IMG/VR virus record: IMGVR_UViG_3300046007_007152
Coordinates: 24,560-88,559 of that record
DNA: 64,000 bases
From: a virus
Strand: one strand, 5' to 3'
Notes under the pieces: generated by a model
What the model was told of the DNA's origin: nothing
The model's input: the letters and a program-made list of their open reading frames with translations, nothing else
Database searches by the model: none
Shown: in pieces, positions 58,316 through 64,000 of the stretch
Layout: every line of letters begins with the position of its first letter
Position numbering within the stretch: the stretch's first letter is position 1
Translations under genes and position numbers: made by a program

Positions 58316-58344
58316 TTGCATTCAAGTGGCATTTCCAGTACAAT
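58316..58344 (+). promoter_or_regulatory. Sigma70-type promoter upstream of GP88 gene
   Basis: TTGCAT (58316-58321), 17-bp spacer, TACAAT (58339-58344). A nine-codon upstream frame MHQTKGLLL starts 3 bases on and its TGA overlaps the GP88 ATG. Confidence 0.65.
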
Positions 58345-58372
58345 CTATGCACCAAACGAAAGGACTACTGCT

Positions 58373-59122
58373 ATGACTATCGCTCTCGCTCAACTTGCTC
58401 CCATTCACGCTCCCTGCGCTACCACCACGGACATCGATCCGATTCATGACGGCTACGCACACAGTTACGCGGATCACCAACTCTGTGATGCATCGTGGGG
58501 TACGCTCGATGCTCTCACTGGCGGCTTGTCGTTGCCGTCGAAGATGCCGGGTCATTCGTTCTCGATCAGCGCGAAGCGTTGCAAGGTTGGCGCTGCGCTG
58601 CGCAAGGTCGCTGGCTCTACTTGCAGCAAGTGCTACGCTCTGAAGGGTCGGTATGTGTTTCCGAATGTGGCTGCTGCAATGGAGCGCCGGTATCAGAAGA
58701 TGCGCTCTAACTCCACGGTGTGGGCTGCTGCAATGATCGCCAGCATTCGTAAGACTGGCGATAAGCACTTTCGCTGGCACGACAGCGGAGACTTGCAGGG
58801 GATGAATCACCTCTTCGCCATCACCGTGATCGCGGAAGCCACTCCGTGGGTGCAGCACTGGCTGCCCACTCGGGAGTATGCGTTGGTGCGTGAGTATCTG
58901 CGCCAGTATCACCACTTCCCGGTGAATCTCACGGTGCGCGTGTCTGCGCCCATGATCGGGTCAGTCGCCAGTGAGTGGGAGAACAGCAGCAGCGTCGATG
59001 CTACTCGCACTCCCATGACTGCGTGGGTCGATTGCCCTGCGTCGAAGCAGGGAAACAAGTGCATGGACTGCCGCGCTTGTTGGGATAAGGATGTCGAAGT
59101 CGTCAACTACAAGAAGCACTAA
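58373..59122 (+). CDS. GP88-family phage protein
   Basis: 249-aa protein of the 'Gene product 88' phage family. Markers: GHSFSISAKRCKVGAALRK, GSTCSKCYALKGRYVFPNV, AAAMERRYQKM, then KHFRWHDSGDLQGMNHL and WLPTREYALVREYL. The function is unknown; conserved Cys, His and Asp residues suggest a metal-dependent enzyme. The C-terminal CMDCRACW adds a second cysteine site. The ATG at 58373 has AAAGGA upstream. First gene of the GC-rich block, with codon use unlike the AT-rich part. Confidence 0.82.
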   Translation: MTIALAQLAPIHAPCATTTDIDPIHDGYAHSYADHQLCDASWGTLDALTGGLSLPSKMPGHSFSISAKRCKVGAALRKVAGSTCSKCYALKGRYVFPNVAAAMERRYQKMRSNSTVWAAAMIASIRKTGDKHFRWHDSGDLQGMNHLFAITVIAEATPWVQHWLPTREYALVREYLRQYHHFPVNLTVRVSAPMIGSVASEWENSSSVDATRTPMTAWVDCPASKQGNKCMDCRACWDKDVEVVNYKKH

Positions 59123-59144
59123 CTCTAACCAAAGGACTCATACC

Positions 59145-59378
59145 ATGAGCAACAACACCAACAACGCTACTGCCAATCACGAACCCGGAGGCGATTATGT
59201 CTTCTACACTCCTCCCACCACTCCCGATGGTGATCGGGACTACCGTGCTGAGATCACTCGGTGGAAGGCGTACCGCGTGAAACTCGGTTCGATTGATCAA
59301 TACCCCATCGATGCGCTGATCATCATCGACAACCTACTCGATGCGCTCGATGCTGCGCGGAAGTCTCGGAATCAGTGA
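59145..59378 (+). CDS. Small protein, paralogue of 59728-59985
   Basis: 77-aa protein. YVFYTPPTTPDGDRDYRAE and IIIDNLLDALDAARKSR match the neighbour at 59728-59985 (YEFIYNPPLTPAGDRDWRKE, VVIDNLLDALDAARKER), so the two are tandem paralogues flanking a zinc-ribbon gene. The ATG is preceded by AAAGGACTCATACC, a leader repeated in this cluster. Function unknown. Confidence 0.6.
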   Translation: MSNNTNNATANHEPGGDYVFYTPPTTPDGDRDYRAEITRWKAYRVKLGSIDQYPIDALIIIDNLLDALDAARKSRNQ

Positions 59379-59416
59379 TTCCGACAGTCTCAACCAAAAC
59401 AGAAAGGACTCATACC

Positions 59417-59704
59417 ATGAGCAAGAAGAGCATTCTCAACAACTGGCGTCGTCGCTTCCGTTCGCTCTTGGATTCCACATTGTCCATCGAGTGTGTATTC
59501 TGCGGAAACAGTCTGATTGGCGACGGGCCCGCAACTCCCGTCATCTGCCTTGATTGTTTCTCGCATCCCGGTGTGATCTTGAATGATTGCACCATCTGCA
59601 TGAACTGCGCCGCGGATGAGATGTCGTCCGGTACACTCGTCACCAAGACAACGCACCCCGATGGGTTCACTTGCGCGGAATGCTGCAAGGTTGTCACCGT
59701 CTAA
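59417..59704 (+). CDS. Small zinc-ribbon protein
   Basis: 95-aa protein with four cysteine pairs: CVFC, CLDC, CTICMNC and CAECC. A basic helix comes first (MSKKSILNNWRRRFRSLL). Likely to bind two zinc ions; could be a nucleic-acid or protein-binding ribbon. The start follows the repeated AAAGGACTCATACC leader. Confidence 0.6.
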   Translation: MSKKSILNNWRRRFRSLLDSTLSIECVFCGNSLIGDGPATPVICLDCFSHPGVILNDCTICMNCAADEMSSGTLVTKTTHPDGFTCAECCKVVTV

Positions 59705-59727
59705 CCCAAACGAAAGGACTCAATCAC

Positions 59728-59985
59728 ATGAGCAACAACACCCAACCCCGTTATGAGTTCATCTACAATCCGCCTCTCACTCCTGCGGGCGACCGCGACT
59801 GGCGGAAGGAGCTTGATGTGTGGAAGCGCGGCCGCAACAGCGGAAACGCACCGCTGGACATCACCACGATTGTCGTGATCGACAATCTGCTCGACGCGCT
59901 CGACGCAGCGCGAAAGGAGCGCGACGATGCGCGTTCGGCTGGAGCGTGGAAGTACATCGGAAACCCCAATGATCGCATCCCATGA
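59728..59985 (+). CDS. Small protein, paralogue of 59145-59378
   Basis: 85-aa paralogue of 59145-59378 with a C-terminal extension (DDARSAGAWKYIGNP). Shared core: NPPLTPAGDRDWRKEL and VIDNLLDALDAARKE. Starts after the repeated leader (CGAAAGGACTCAATCAC). Function unknown. Confidence 0.6.
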   Translation: MSNNTQPRYEFIYNPPLTPAGDRDWRKELDVWKRGRNSGNAPLDITTIVVIDNLLDALDAARKERDDARSAGAWKYIGNPNDRIP

Positions 59986-59994
59986 GGTGCGATT

Positions 59995-60016
59995 GTTGAT
60001 AGTATTATTATCGGAC
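59995..60016. repeat. 22-bp repeat, copy 1 (candidate operator)
   Basis: Identical to 62421-62442. The core GATAGTATTATTATC is an imperfect palindrome. Each copy lies some 45-60 bases upstream of a sigma70-type promoter, so it may bind a common regulator. Confidence 0.6.
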
Positions 60017-60051
60017 TCAAAAACTTTTTGATTTTCCCCTGCTTTCCCCAC

Positions 60052-60080
60052 TTGCACCGATTCCCGTCTTCCGGTATAAT
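60052..60080 (+). promoter_or_regulatory. Sigma70-type promoter for kinase-like gene
   Basis: TTGCAC (60052-60057), 17-bp spacer, TATAAT (60075-60080). The ATG at 60090 is 9 bases further, so a leaderless mRNA is predicted. Confidence 0.75.
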
Positions 60081-60089
60081 GAAACGACT

Positions 60090-60734
60090 ATGGCTACCAC
60101 CAAGTTCAACCCCACCTATCGTCCGTTCAAGACCTCGCACCACGCGATCATGGGCGCGGTCGATCACTACATGAGCGATGCGCCGCTGCGCTTCACCAGC
60201 GGAGGCGCGCAAGCGTCGTTCATTCGCAACAACGCCCGCGCGAATACGCCGCGTGAATACGGCATCAAGTTGTTTCCCAATGTTTCGCAGGCGTTCGCCG
60301 CGTACCAGCGTCAGAAGATTGCCGCCGACGCTGGCGCTGCTCCGCCGGTGCGCCGCATGGTGTGCTTCTCGCATCCCGGTATGGTGTACAATCGGGAGCA
60401 GGATCGGTATGTTCGCGCCACCGTCCTCAGTTGGGGGTATCAGACTTGCGTGGCGTACTCCATCGGTATCGAAGCGATGGAAGTGCCGTGGGACATGGAA
60501 GAGATGACGAATCCTCCCCTCAGCATGATCCCGGAGCGGCGTACTCGCGAGTTGTACAAGCTGATGCGTAGTCTCAGCACGGCTGGCACGCAGATCGACG
60601 GAAAGCCGCTCGGTACGATTCGCCGTCGTTCGCGGCGCATGGTTTACGATCTGCACCGTGACAACATCGGTTTCTGGCGCAAGCGCCCCGTTGTCATCGA
60701 CTTCGGTTACCACATCGTTCAGGAGGCCTGCTAA
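60090..60734 (+). CDS. Compact protein-kinase-like protein
   Basis: 214-aa protein with the signature motifs of a kinase fold. YGIKLF at residues 58-62 gives the beta3 Lys60; a helix follows (AYQRQKIAADAGAAPPV) where the usual C-helix Glu is not obvious. The catalytic loop is DLHRDN (Asp187 to Asn192, exactly the D-x4-N spacing of kinases) and the metal loop is IDFG (Asp204), 12 residues on. It is small, so the N-lobe is minimal. It could be an active early kinase or an ABC1/APH-like relative; the substrate is unknown. First gene of a rightward operon. Confidence 0.65.
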   Translation: MATTKFNPTYRPFKTSHHAIMGAVDHYMSDAPLRFTSGGAQASFIRNNARANTPREYGIKLFPNVSQAFAAYQRQKIAADAGAAPPVRRMVCFSHPGMVYNREQDRYVRATVLSWGYQTCVAYSIGIEAMEVPWDMEEMTNPPLSMIPERRTRELYKLMRSLSTAGTQIDGKPLGTIRRRSRRMVYDLHRDNIGFWRKRPVVIDFGYHIVQEAC

Positions 60735-60847
60735 TGACAGAGACTCTGCTCTCTTTCGGCGTTTACTGCGTGATTGCGTTCTTCGTTCTCGCAATCTTCT
60801 TCGTCCTCTACATTCTCGCTCTCATTCTTTCGGAGGTAATCTCATGA
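60734..60847 (+). CDS. Single-span membrane peptide, 37 aa
   Basis: 37-aa peptide with one long hydrophobic helix (about residues 8-31: FGVYCVIAFFVLAIFFVLYI). AGGAGG precedes the ATG; its start overlaps the kinase stop (TAATG), and its stop overlaps the next start (ATGA). Perhaps an early membrane effector; function unknown. Confidence 0.65.
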   Translation: MTETLLSFGVYCVIAFFVLAIFFVLYILALILSEVIS

Positions 60848-61221
60848 AGGTTTTCATCGTCAAGATCGACAACGGTAGTTCGACCGCTTGCCACGTTTTC
60901 AACAACGAAGCGGCCGCGAACGAGTTTCACGACAAGATGAGCCGCCACTACGACGCGGTTGATCCCGAGACTTGGGTTCTCGCTCCGGAGGAGTGTGAAG
61001 TTCACGACGGAGTGGCAACCGCGCTCGTCAACGAGTTGGATGGCGAAGAGTTGCGGTACGAACCCGAATACTGCGACAACTGCGGTGTTCAGGTGTTTGC
61101 CACTTCACGCTACAGCGTTCCGATTCTCCCGGTGAACATCGCGTCTGCCAATGCGGGAGAGTCCGCGGTTCTTTGTCCTGAGTGCTGGCAGACGCACATC
61201 TGCAAGTGGAGGAAGAAGTAA
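60844..61221 (+). CDS. Zinc-ribbon hypothetical protein
   Basis: 125-aa protein. N-terminal part MKVFIVKIDNGSSTACHVFNNEAAANEFHDKM looks like a small alpha-beta unit; the C-terminus has CDNC (about residue 79) and CPEC (about 114), one zinc ribbon. It is translated in the kinase operon. GGAGG precedes the start. Function unknown. Confidence 0.6.
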   Translation: MKVFIVKIDNGSSTACHVFNNEAAANEFHDKMSRHYDAVDPETWVLAPEECEVHDGVATALVNELDGEELRYEPEYCDNCGVQVFATSRYSVPILPVNIASANAGESAVLCPECWQTHICKWRKK

Positions 61222-61364
61222 TGAAAATCCGAGTTCGTTTCGTGCATGATGCTCTTCGCGAAGGAGAGCGCCTGCGTCCCAAGACTTGGGGAAAGAAGGA
61301 TCGCAATCCCCGCGCCGACCGTCGGCGTATCAAGCGAGCCATTCACAGAGGAGATTTCGAATGA
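61221..61364 (+). CDS. Very small basic protein, 47 aa
   Basis: 47-aa basic peptide (MKIRVRFVHDALREGERLR ... RADRRRIKRAIHRGDFE). TAATG and ATGA junctions at both ends place it in the operon. No family recognised. Confidence 0.55.
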   Translation: MKIRVRFVHDALREGERLRPKTWGKKDRNPRADRRRIKRAIHRGDFE

Positions 61365-61654
61365 GCGCAATGAACCGCATGTCCCGTGTCATCACCTTCC
61401 GTATGCCGTCGGCGCCTGGATGGAAGGTGCAGTTCAACATGAACGATCAGCACTTCACGATGATGCGTTTCGGTGAAGTGAAGGATCGTTGGCAGTTGGA
61501 ACGCGAAGCCGATTGGCGTGGTCAGCGGCGCGATCTAGAACTGAACGAAATCGAGAACGAAGCGGAGCGCAAACTCCAGCTCGAGACACTTGCATGGGAA
61601 CACGACCGGCATGCCGATGACGCCGATTTCACCGATCTCTACCCCAGCTACTGA
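61361..61654 (+). CDS. Small hypothetical protein
   Basis: 97-aa protein. N-terminus looks like a small beta fold (VITFRMPSAPGWKVQFNMND), then a charged helix (LEREADWRGQRRDLELNEIENEAERKLQLE). Start overlaps the previous stop. AGAGGAG lies upstream. No family recognised. Confidence 0.5.
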   Translation: MSAMNRMSRVITFRMPSAPGWKVQFNMNDQHFTMMRFGEVKDRWQLEREADWRGQRRDLELNEIENEAERKLQLETLAWEHDRHADDADFTDLYPSY

Positions 61655-61681
61655 GGAGCCACAAAACCGATGAACATCATC

Positions 61682-61710
61682 TTGCGTCAACTGATGAAGG
61701 TTGCTACAAT
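61682..61710 (+). promoter_or_regulatory. Sigma70-type promoter upstream of 61766 gene
   Basis: TTGCGT (61682-61687), 17-bp spacer, TACAAT (61705-61710). The next good start is the ATG at 61766 with AAAGGA upstream. Confidence 0.6.
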
Positions 61711-61765
61711 CATGGGGTACAAGTGGGAAACGTATCCCACCGACAACTCCAACAAAGGAAACCGA

Positions 61766-62008
61766 ATGACTGAGACTGACATGATTGTGAACACGTTCCG
61801 CGACTATCTGCGCCTCCTCTCTTCTAGCGTCCGAAACGCTTCGGAGAGCAAGCAGCGCGACATTTTCGCCCGTGCTCGCACCGTCCGTCAGATCGCTCGT
61901 TCCGCCGGTATGCTCCCGCGTCTTGATCGCGCCATCGCGCACGACAAGACCACGAGCACCGTGTTCGTGAACAGCGACTTCAACTGGACGAAGTACGCGA
62001 ACGCTTGA
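61766..62008 (+). CDS. Small hypothetical protein
   Basis: 80-aa helical protein (MIVNTFRDYLRLLSSSVRNAS, ARARTVRQIARSAG). The ATG at 61766 was chosen for its AAAGGA site; a longer frame from 61670 would cross the promoter. No family recognised. Confidence 0.5.
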   Translation: MTETDMIVNTFRDYLRLLSSSVRNASESKQRDIFARARTVRQIARSAGMLPRLDRAIAHDKTTSTVFVNSDFNWTKYANA

Positions 62009-62015
62009 TCTCTCC

Positions 62016-62064
62016 CGTGTGTGTATGGGGAGGGAGTGCCGCTACTTCTCCCTCCCCGCACACG
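62016..62064 (+). promoter_or_regulatory. Long hairpin before acidic gene
   Basis: CGTGTG ... GGGGAGGGAG pairs with CTCCCTCCCC ... CACACG, about 16 bp with a small bulge. No clear T-run follows, so it may be an attenuator or mRNA-stability element between 62008 and 62101. Confidence 0.5.
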
Positions 62065-62100
62065 CCTCATCAAATGAGCCTTGATCAGAAAGACTTTGAT

Positions 62101-62316
62101 ATGGCAAACGGACGATACATCCTTGACTGGCGTAACGACCCGCATTACTACTCGGCGGTGAATTTGGATCGGGATGTTCCCGATTACGATCCCGACGAGG
62201 ATGAGGACGAAAACGAAGATTGGGAAGACCTGGAGGACGACACACATGACGGTGGTAGCCATGATGAGTCCGAAGGCAACGATGATTGGTCTGGCCCTGA
62301 CGAAGATCTAGACTGA
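62101..62316 (+). CDS. Strongly acidic protein, possible DNA mimic
   Basis: 71-aa protein; after MANGRYILDWRNDPHYYSAV nearly half the residues are Asp or Glu (for example DYDPDEDEDENEDWEDLEDD). This charge is like that of DNA-mimic anti-restriction proteins, but so far only composition supports it. Start at 62101 is chosen; an in-frame ATG at 62074 is possible. Ends before a strong terminator. Confidence 0.5.
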   Translation: MANGRYILDWRNDPHYYSAVNLDRDVPDYDPDEDEDENEDWEDLEDDTHDGGSHDESEGNDDWSGPDEDLD

Positions 62317-62383
62317 CACCATCGGGAGCGCCGCGGGGCGCTCGCCCAATCCAAACAAACCTAGTGCATCTAGGCAGTCCCGC

Positions 62384-62410
62384 CCCCCTACTGCGAAGTG
62401 GGGGTTTTTT
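62384..62410 (+). terminator. Strong rho-independent terminator
   Basis: CCCCCTACT / AGTGGGGG with a GCGA loop and TTTTTTATTT after it. Ends the rightward operon before the AAA+ gene. Confidence 0.85.
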
Positions 62411-62420
62411 ATTTGTCCGT

Positions 62421-62442
62421 GTTGATAGTATTATTATCGGAC
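62421..62442. repeat. 22-bp repeat, copy 2 (candidate operator)
   Basis: Identical to 59995-60016; a partial copy (TTATCGGAC) follows shortly after. It lies 43 bases upstream of the -35 box of the AAA+ promoter. Confidence 0.6.
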
Positions 62443-62485
62443 GTAACGTTATCGGACATGCGCCGTTTGCTTACGTTTTAGGGGG

Positions 62486-62514
62486 TTGACACGACCCCCC
62501 AGGTCCAGTACAAT
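62486..62514 (+). promoter_or_regulatory. Consensus sigma70 promoter for AAA+ gene
   Basis: TTGACA (62486-62491), 17-bp spacer, TACAAT (62509-62514), then 9 bases to the ATG at 62524, so a near leaderless mRNA. The inverted repeat GGGGGT...ACCCCC (62481-62499) overlaps the -35 box and could be an operator. Confidence 0.8.
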
Positions 62515-62523
62515 GGGCGCACT

Positions 62524-63954
62524 ATGGCTACCGCTCTCTCTACCAAGCAGTCCGCGTTCGTTTCCGCTCTCGCCTCCATCACCACGATCTCGCCCGTGAA
62601 GCGCGCGGATCTCGTGGCCGCTGCCGCCAAGTGCGGTATGGCGTGCCCTCCCGCGTGGATCGTCAAGGACACCGCCCGCAGTGCGGGTCGTGGCCTGTTC
62701 CACGTGCCGGAACTGAAGGGTGAGCAGATGGTGCTCACGCCGGCTGCTGCTGCGCCTGCGCCTGTCGTTGCTCAGGCGGTGCGCGGTTCCACCCCAGTCA
62801 TCAGCAGTGCTTCCGTGCTCGGGATGACCGGCGGCGAGCGCATGACGCTGATCCCCGACAAGATCGATACCTACGTTCCGTGGGGTCACTTCGCGTCGAT
62901 TGAGTCGATCCTGCGTTCGCGGCTGTTCTCGCCCATGTTCATCACGGGTCTGTCCGGCAACGGTAAGACGACGATGGTGGAGCAGGTCTGCGCCAAGTTG
63001 AAGCGTGAGTGCTTCCGCGTCAACATCACCGCCGAAACCGACGAGAGCGATCTGCTCGGTTCGTTCGGCCTCGTTGACGGCAACACCGTCTGGCAGGATG
63101 GTCCCGTCACGGTTGCGCTGAAGCGCGGTGCCGTGCTGCTCCTTGACGAGATCGATCTCGGCACGGAGAAGATCATGTGCCTTCAGTCCGTGCTTGAGGG
63201 TAAGGGCGTGATGATCAAGAAGATCGGCCAGTTCGTGCATCCGGCTGATGGGTTCACCGTCATCGCGACCGCGAACACGAAGGGTAAGGGCGACGACAAC
63301 GGACGTTTCGCCGGTACTCGCATTCTCAACGAAGCGTTCCTTGACCGTTTCGACTTCACCTACGAGCAGTCGTATGCTCCCAAGGCGACTGAGAAGAAGA
63401 TTCTCACCAAGAAGATGGAGAAGTTCGGCAAGATTGACGAGAAGTTCGCAGAGAACCTTGTGCGGTGGGCGGAGATCATCCGTGCCACCTACGAGGAGAA
63501 CGGGATTGACGAGATCATCACCACGCGCCGCCTGGAGGGCGTGTGCAAGGCGTTCGCCATCTTTGGCGACCGCATGGAAGCGGTGAAGATGTGCGTTTCC
63601 CGGTTTGACGAACTGACTCGCCAGGGTATGCTTGACGCTTACACCAAGGTCGACGCCGAGGTGAACCCGGTGAGCGCGACTCAGACCGCCGAGGAGGCGC
63701 AGGGTCCGCAGCCCTACGATGCGTCCAAGACCTACGCTGCTGAAGCGATCAACTCTGCGAAGGTTCTCTGGCTGATGGCGGCCAAGTACGAGGACCGGAA
63801 CGATGTCAAGTCGGCGGGAGCGATGTGGGACCCTGCGAACAAGAAGTGGGGTATCTCGCCTTCCATGTACTGGTCCTCGCCTGCGACCTGGAACAAGTAC
63901 GAGCCGCGTCCCGTTGACATGAACGGGCAGATCCTTCCCTCGTTCAACGCCTAA
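62524..63954 (+). CDS. MoxR/CobS-like AAA+ ATPase
   Basis: 476-aa protein. Residues 1-80 form a helical, alanine-rich N-domain. Walker A is GLSGNGKT (142-149), Walker B VLLLDEID (204-211), sensor 1 TVIATAN, then an arginine-finger region at LNEAFLDRFDF. This is the AAA_5 / MoxR-CobS class, common in T4-like phages under the name CobS although the link with cobalamin is not shown. The C-terminus (about 405-470: YEDRNDVKSAGAMWDPANKKWGI) matches the small DUF5710-type domain. It may remodel protein complexes, perhaps in replication or takeover. It is very GC-rich. Confidence 0.85.
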   Translation: MATALSTKQSAFVSALASITTISPVKRADLVAAAAKCGMACPPAWIVKDTARSAGRGLFHVPELKGEQMVLTPAAAAPAPVVAQAVRGSTPVISSASVLGMTGGERMTLIPDKIDTYVPWGHFASIESILRSRLFSPMFITGLSGNGKTTMVEQVCAKLKRECFRVNITAETDESDLLGSFGLVDGNTVWQDGPVTVALKRGAVLLLDEIDLGTEKIMCLQSVLEGKGVMIKKIGQFVHPADGFTVIATANTKGKGDDNGRFAGTRILNEAFLDRFDFTYEQSYAPKATEKKILTKKMEKFGKIDEKFAENLVRWAEIIRATYEENGIDEIITTRRLEGVCKAFAIFGDRMEAVKMCVSRFDELTRQGMLDAYTKVDAEVNPVSATQTAEEAQGPQPYDASKTYAAEAINSAKVLWLMAAKYEDRNDVKSAGAMWDPANKKWGISPSMYWSSPATWNKYEPRPVDMNGQILPSFNA

Positions 63955-63972
63955 TGGCAGCCATATCAGCAG

Positions 63973-63990
63973 AAATCCTTCGGGATTTTT
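63973..63990 (+). terminator. Terminator downstream of AAA+ gene
   Basis: AAATCC-TTCG-GGATTT hairpin with a stable TTCG loop, followed by TTGTTG. Ends the AAA+ transcript near the window end. Confidence 0.7.
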
Positions 63991-64000
63991 GTTGATTTCC

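Noticed and set aside
59763-60794. Minus-strand frame of 343 codons
   Set aside because: Antisense to the kinase-like gene and its neighbours in GC-rich DNA, where long shadow frames are common; it would span two promoters and has no start signal.
62449-63240. Minus-strand frame of 263 codons
   Set aside because: Antisense shadow of the AAA+ ATPase gene, histidine/arginine-rich low-complexity translation.
62524-63954. Cobalamin biosynthesis enzyme CobS
   Set aside because: Only the AAA+ core is similar; no cobalamin gene is nearby, and phage proteins of this type are generally named by homology alone.

Overview
The window is a stretch of a large tailed-phage genome of the T4-like (contractile-tail, myovirus) type. 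The evidence is a set of T4-family virion and late-transcription proteins: neck proteins gp13 and gp14, baseplate wedge proteins gp6, gp8, gp25 and gp53, gp48-like and gp19/gp54-like tail proteins, head-completion protein gp4, a gp26-like tail chaperone, ssDNA-binding protein gp32 and late co-activator gp33. The host cannot be fixed from this sequence. A circularly permuted (two-piece) tmRNA gene and the general flavour of cyanophage-like T4 relatives point to a lineage that uses permuted tmRNA (alpha- or betaproteobacteria, or some cyanobacteria), but that is inference.

Layout. 1-32965 (minus strand, AT-rich): neck genes, then four giant cysteine-rich, collagen-like fibre genes, smaller fibre and adhesin-like genes (one with a complete trypsin-like catalytic triad), then the baseplate wedge and hub. 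32977-36373 (plus): gp4, tail tube family, gp26-like chaperone with a canonical -1 slippery heptamer leading into a start-less gp51/GT-like tail, then a probable tape measure. 36407-37633 (minus): gp32 and gp33. 37687-40407 (plus): two virion-type proteins. 40418-44829 (minus): small genes, tRNAs (Gly, Tyr, Ile, a class-I-shaped Leu-TAA) and the permuted tmRNA with its own sigma70-type promoter and terminator. 44851-44955: a candidate structured RNA with late promoter and terminator. 44973-47300 (plus): one virion-type gene. 47395-54630 (minus): an RMF-like gene, a compact PurA-family enzyme, GMP reductase, tRNAs Asn, Arg, Glu, Lys and Leu-CAA, a candidate sRNA and many small genes. 54066-57988: a cluster whose proteins share an N-terminal motif resembling the T4 capsid-targeting sequence, so they may be packaged and injected.

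From about 58 kb to the end, base composition changes sharply (by eye from about one-third GC to well over one-half). This GC-rich block is read rightward from sigma70-type promoters with 17-bp spacers and holds a GP88-family protein, zinc-ribbon and small proteins, a kinase-like protein with D-x4-N and DFG motifs, and a MoxR/CobS-like AAA+ ATPase. A 370-bp G-rich, repeat-bearing region separates it from the AT-rich part.

Two promoter classes can be seen. T4-late-like NATAAATA boxes lie upstream of several genes and agree with the presence of gp33. Host-like TTGACA/TATAAT promoters (16 or 17 bp spacing) drive the RNA genes and several leaderless genes. All coordinates, motifs and folds come from reading the sequence; no database search was run.
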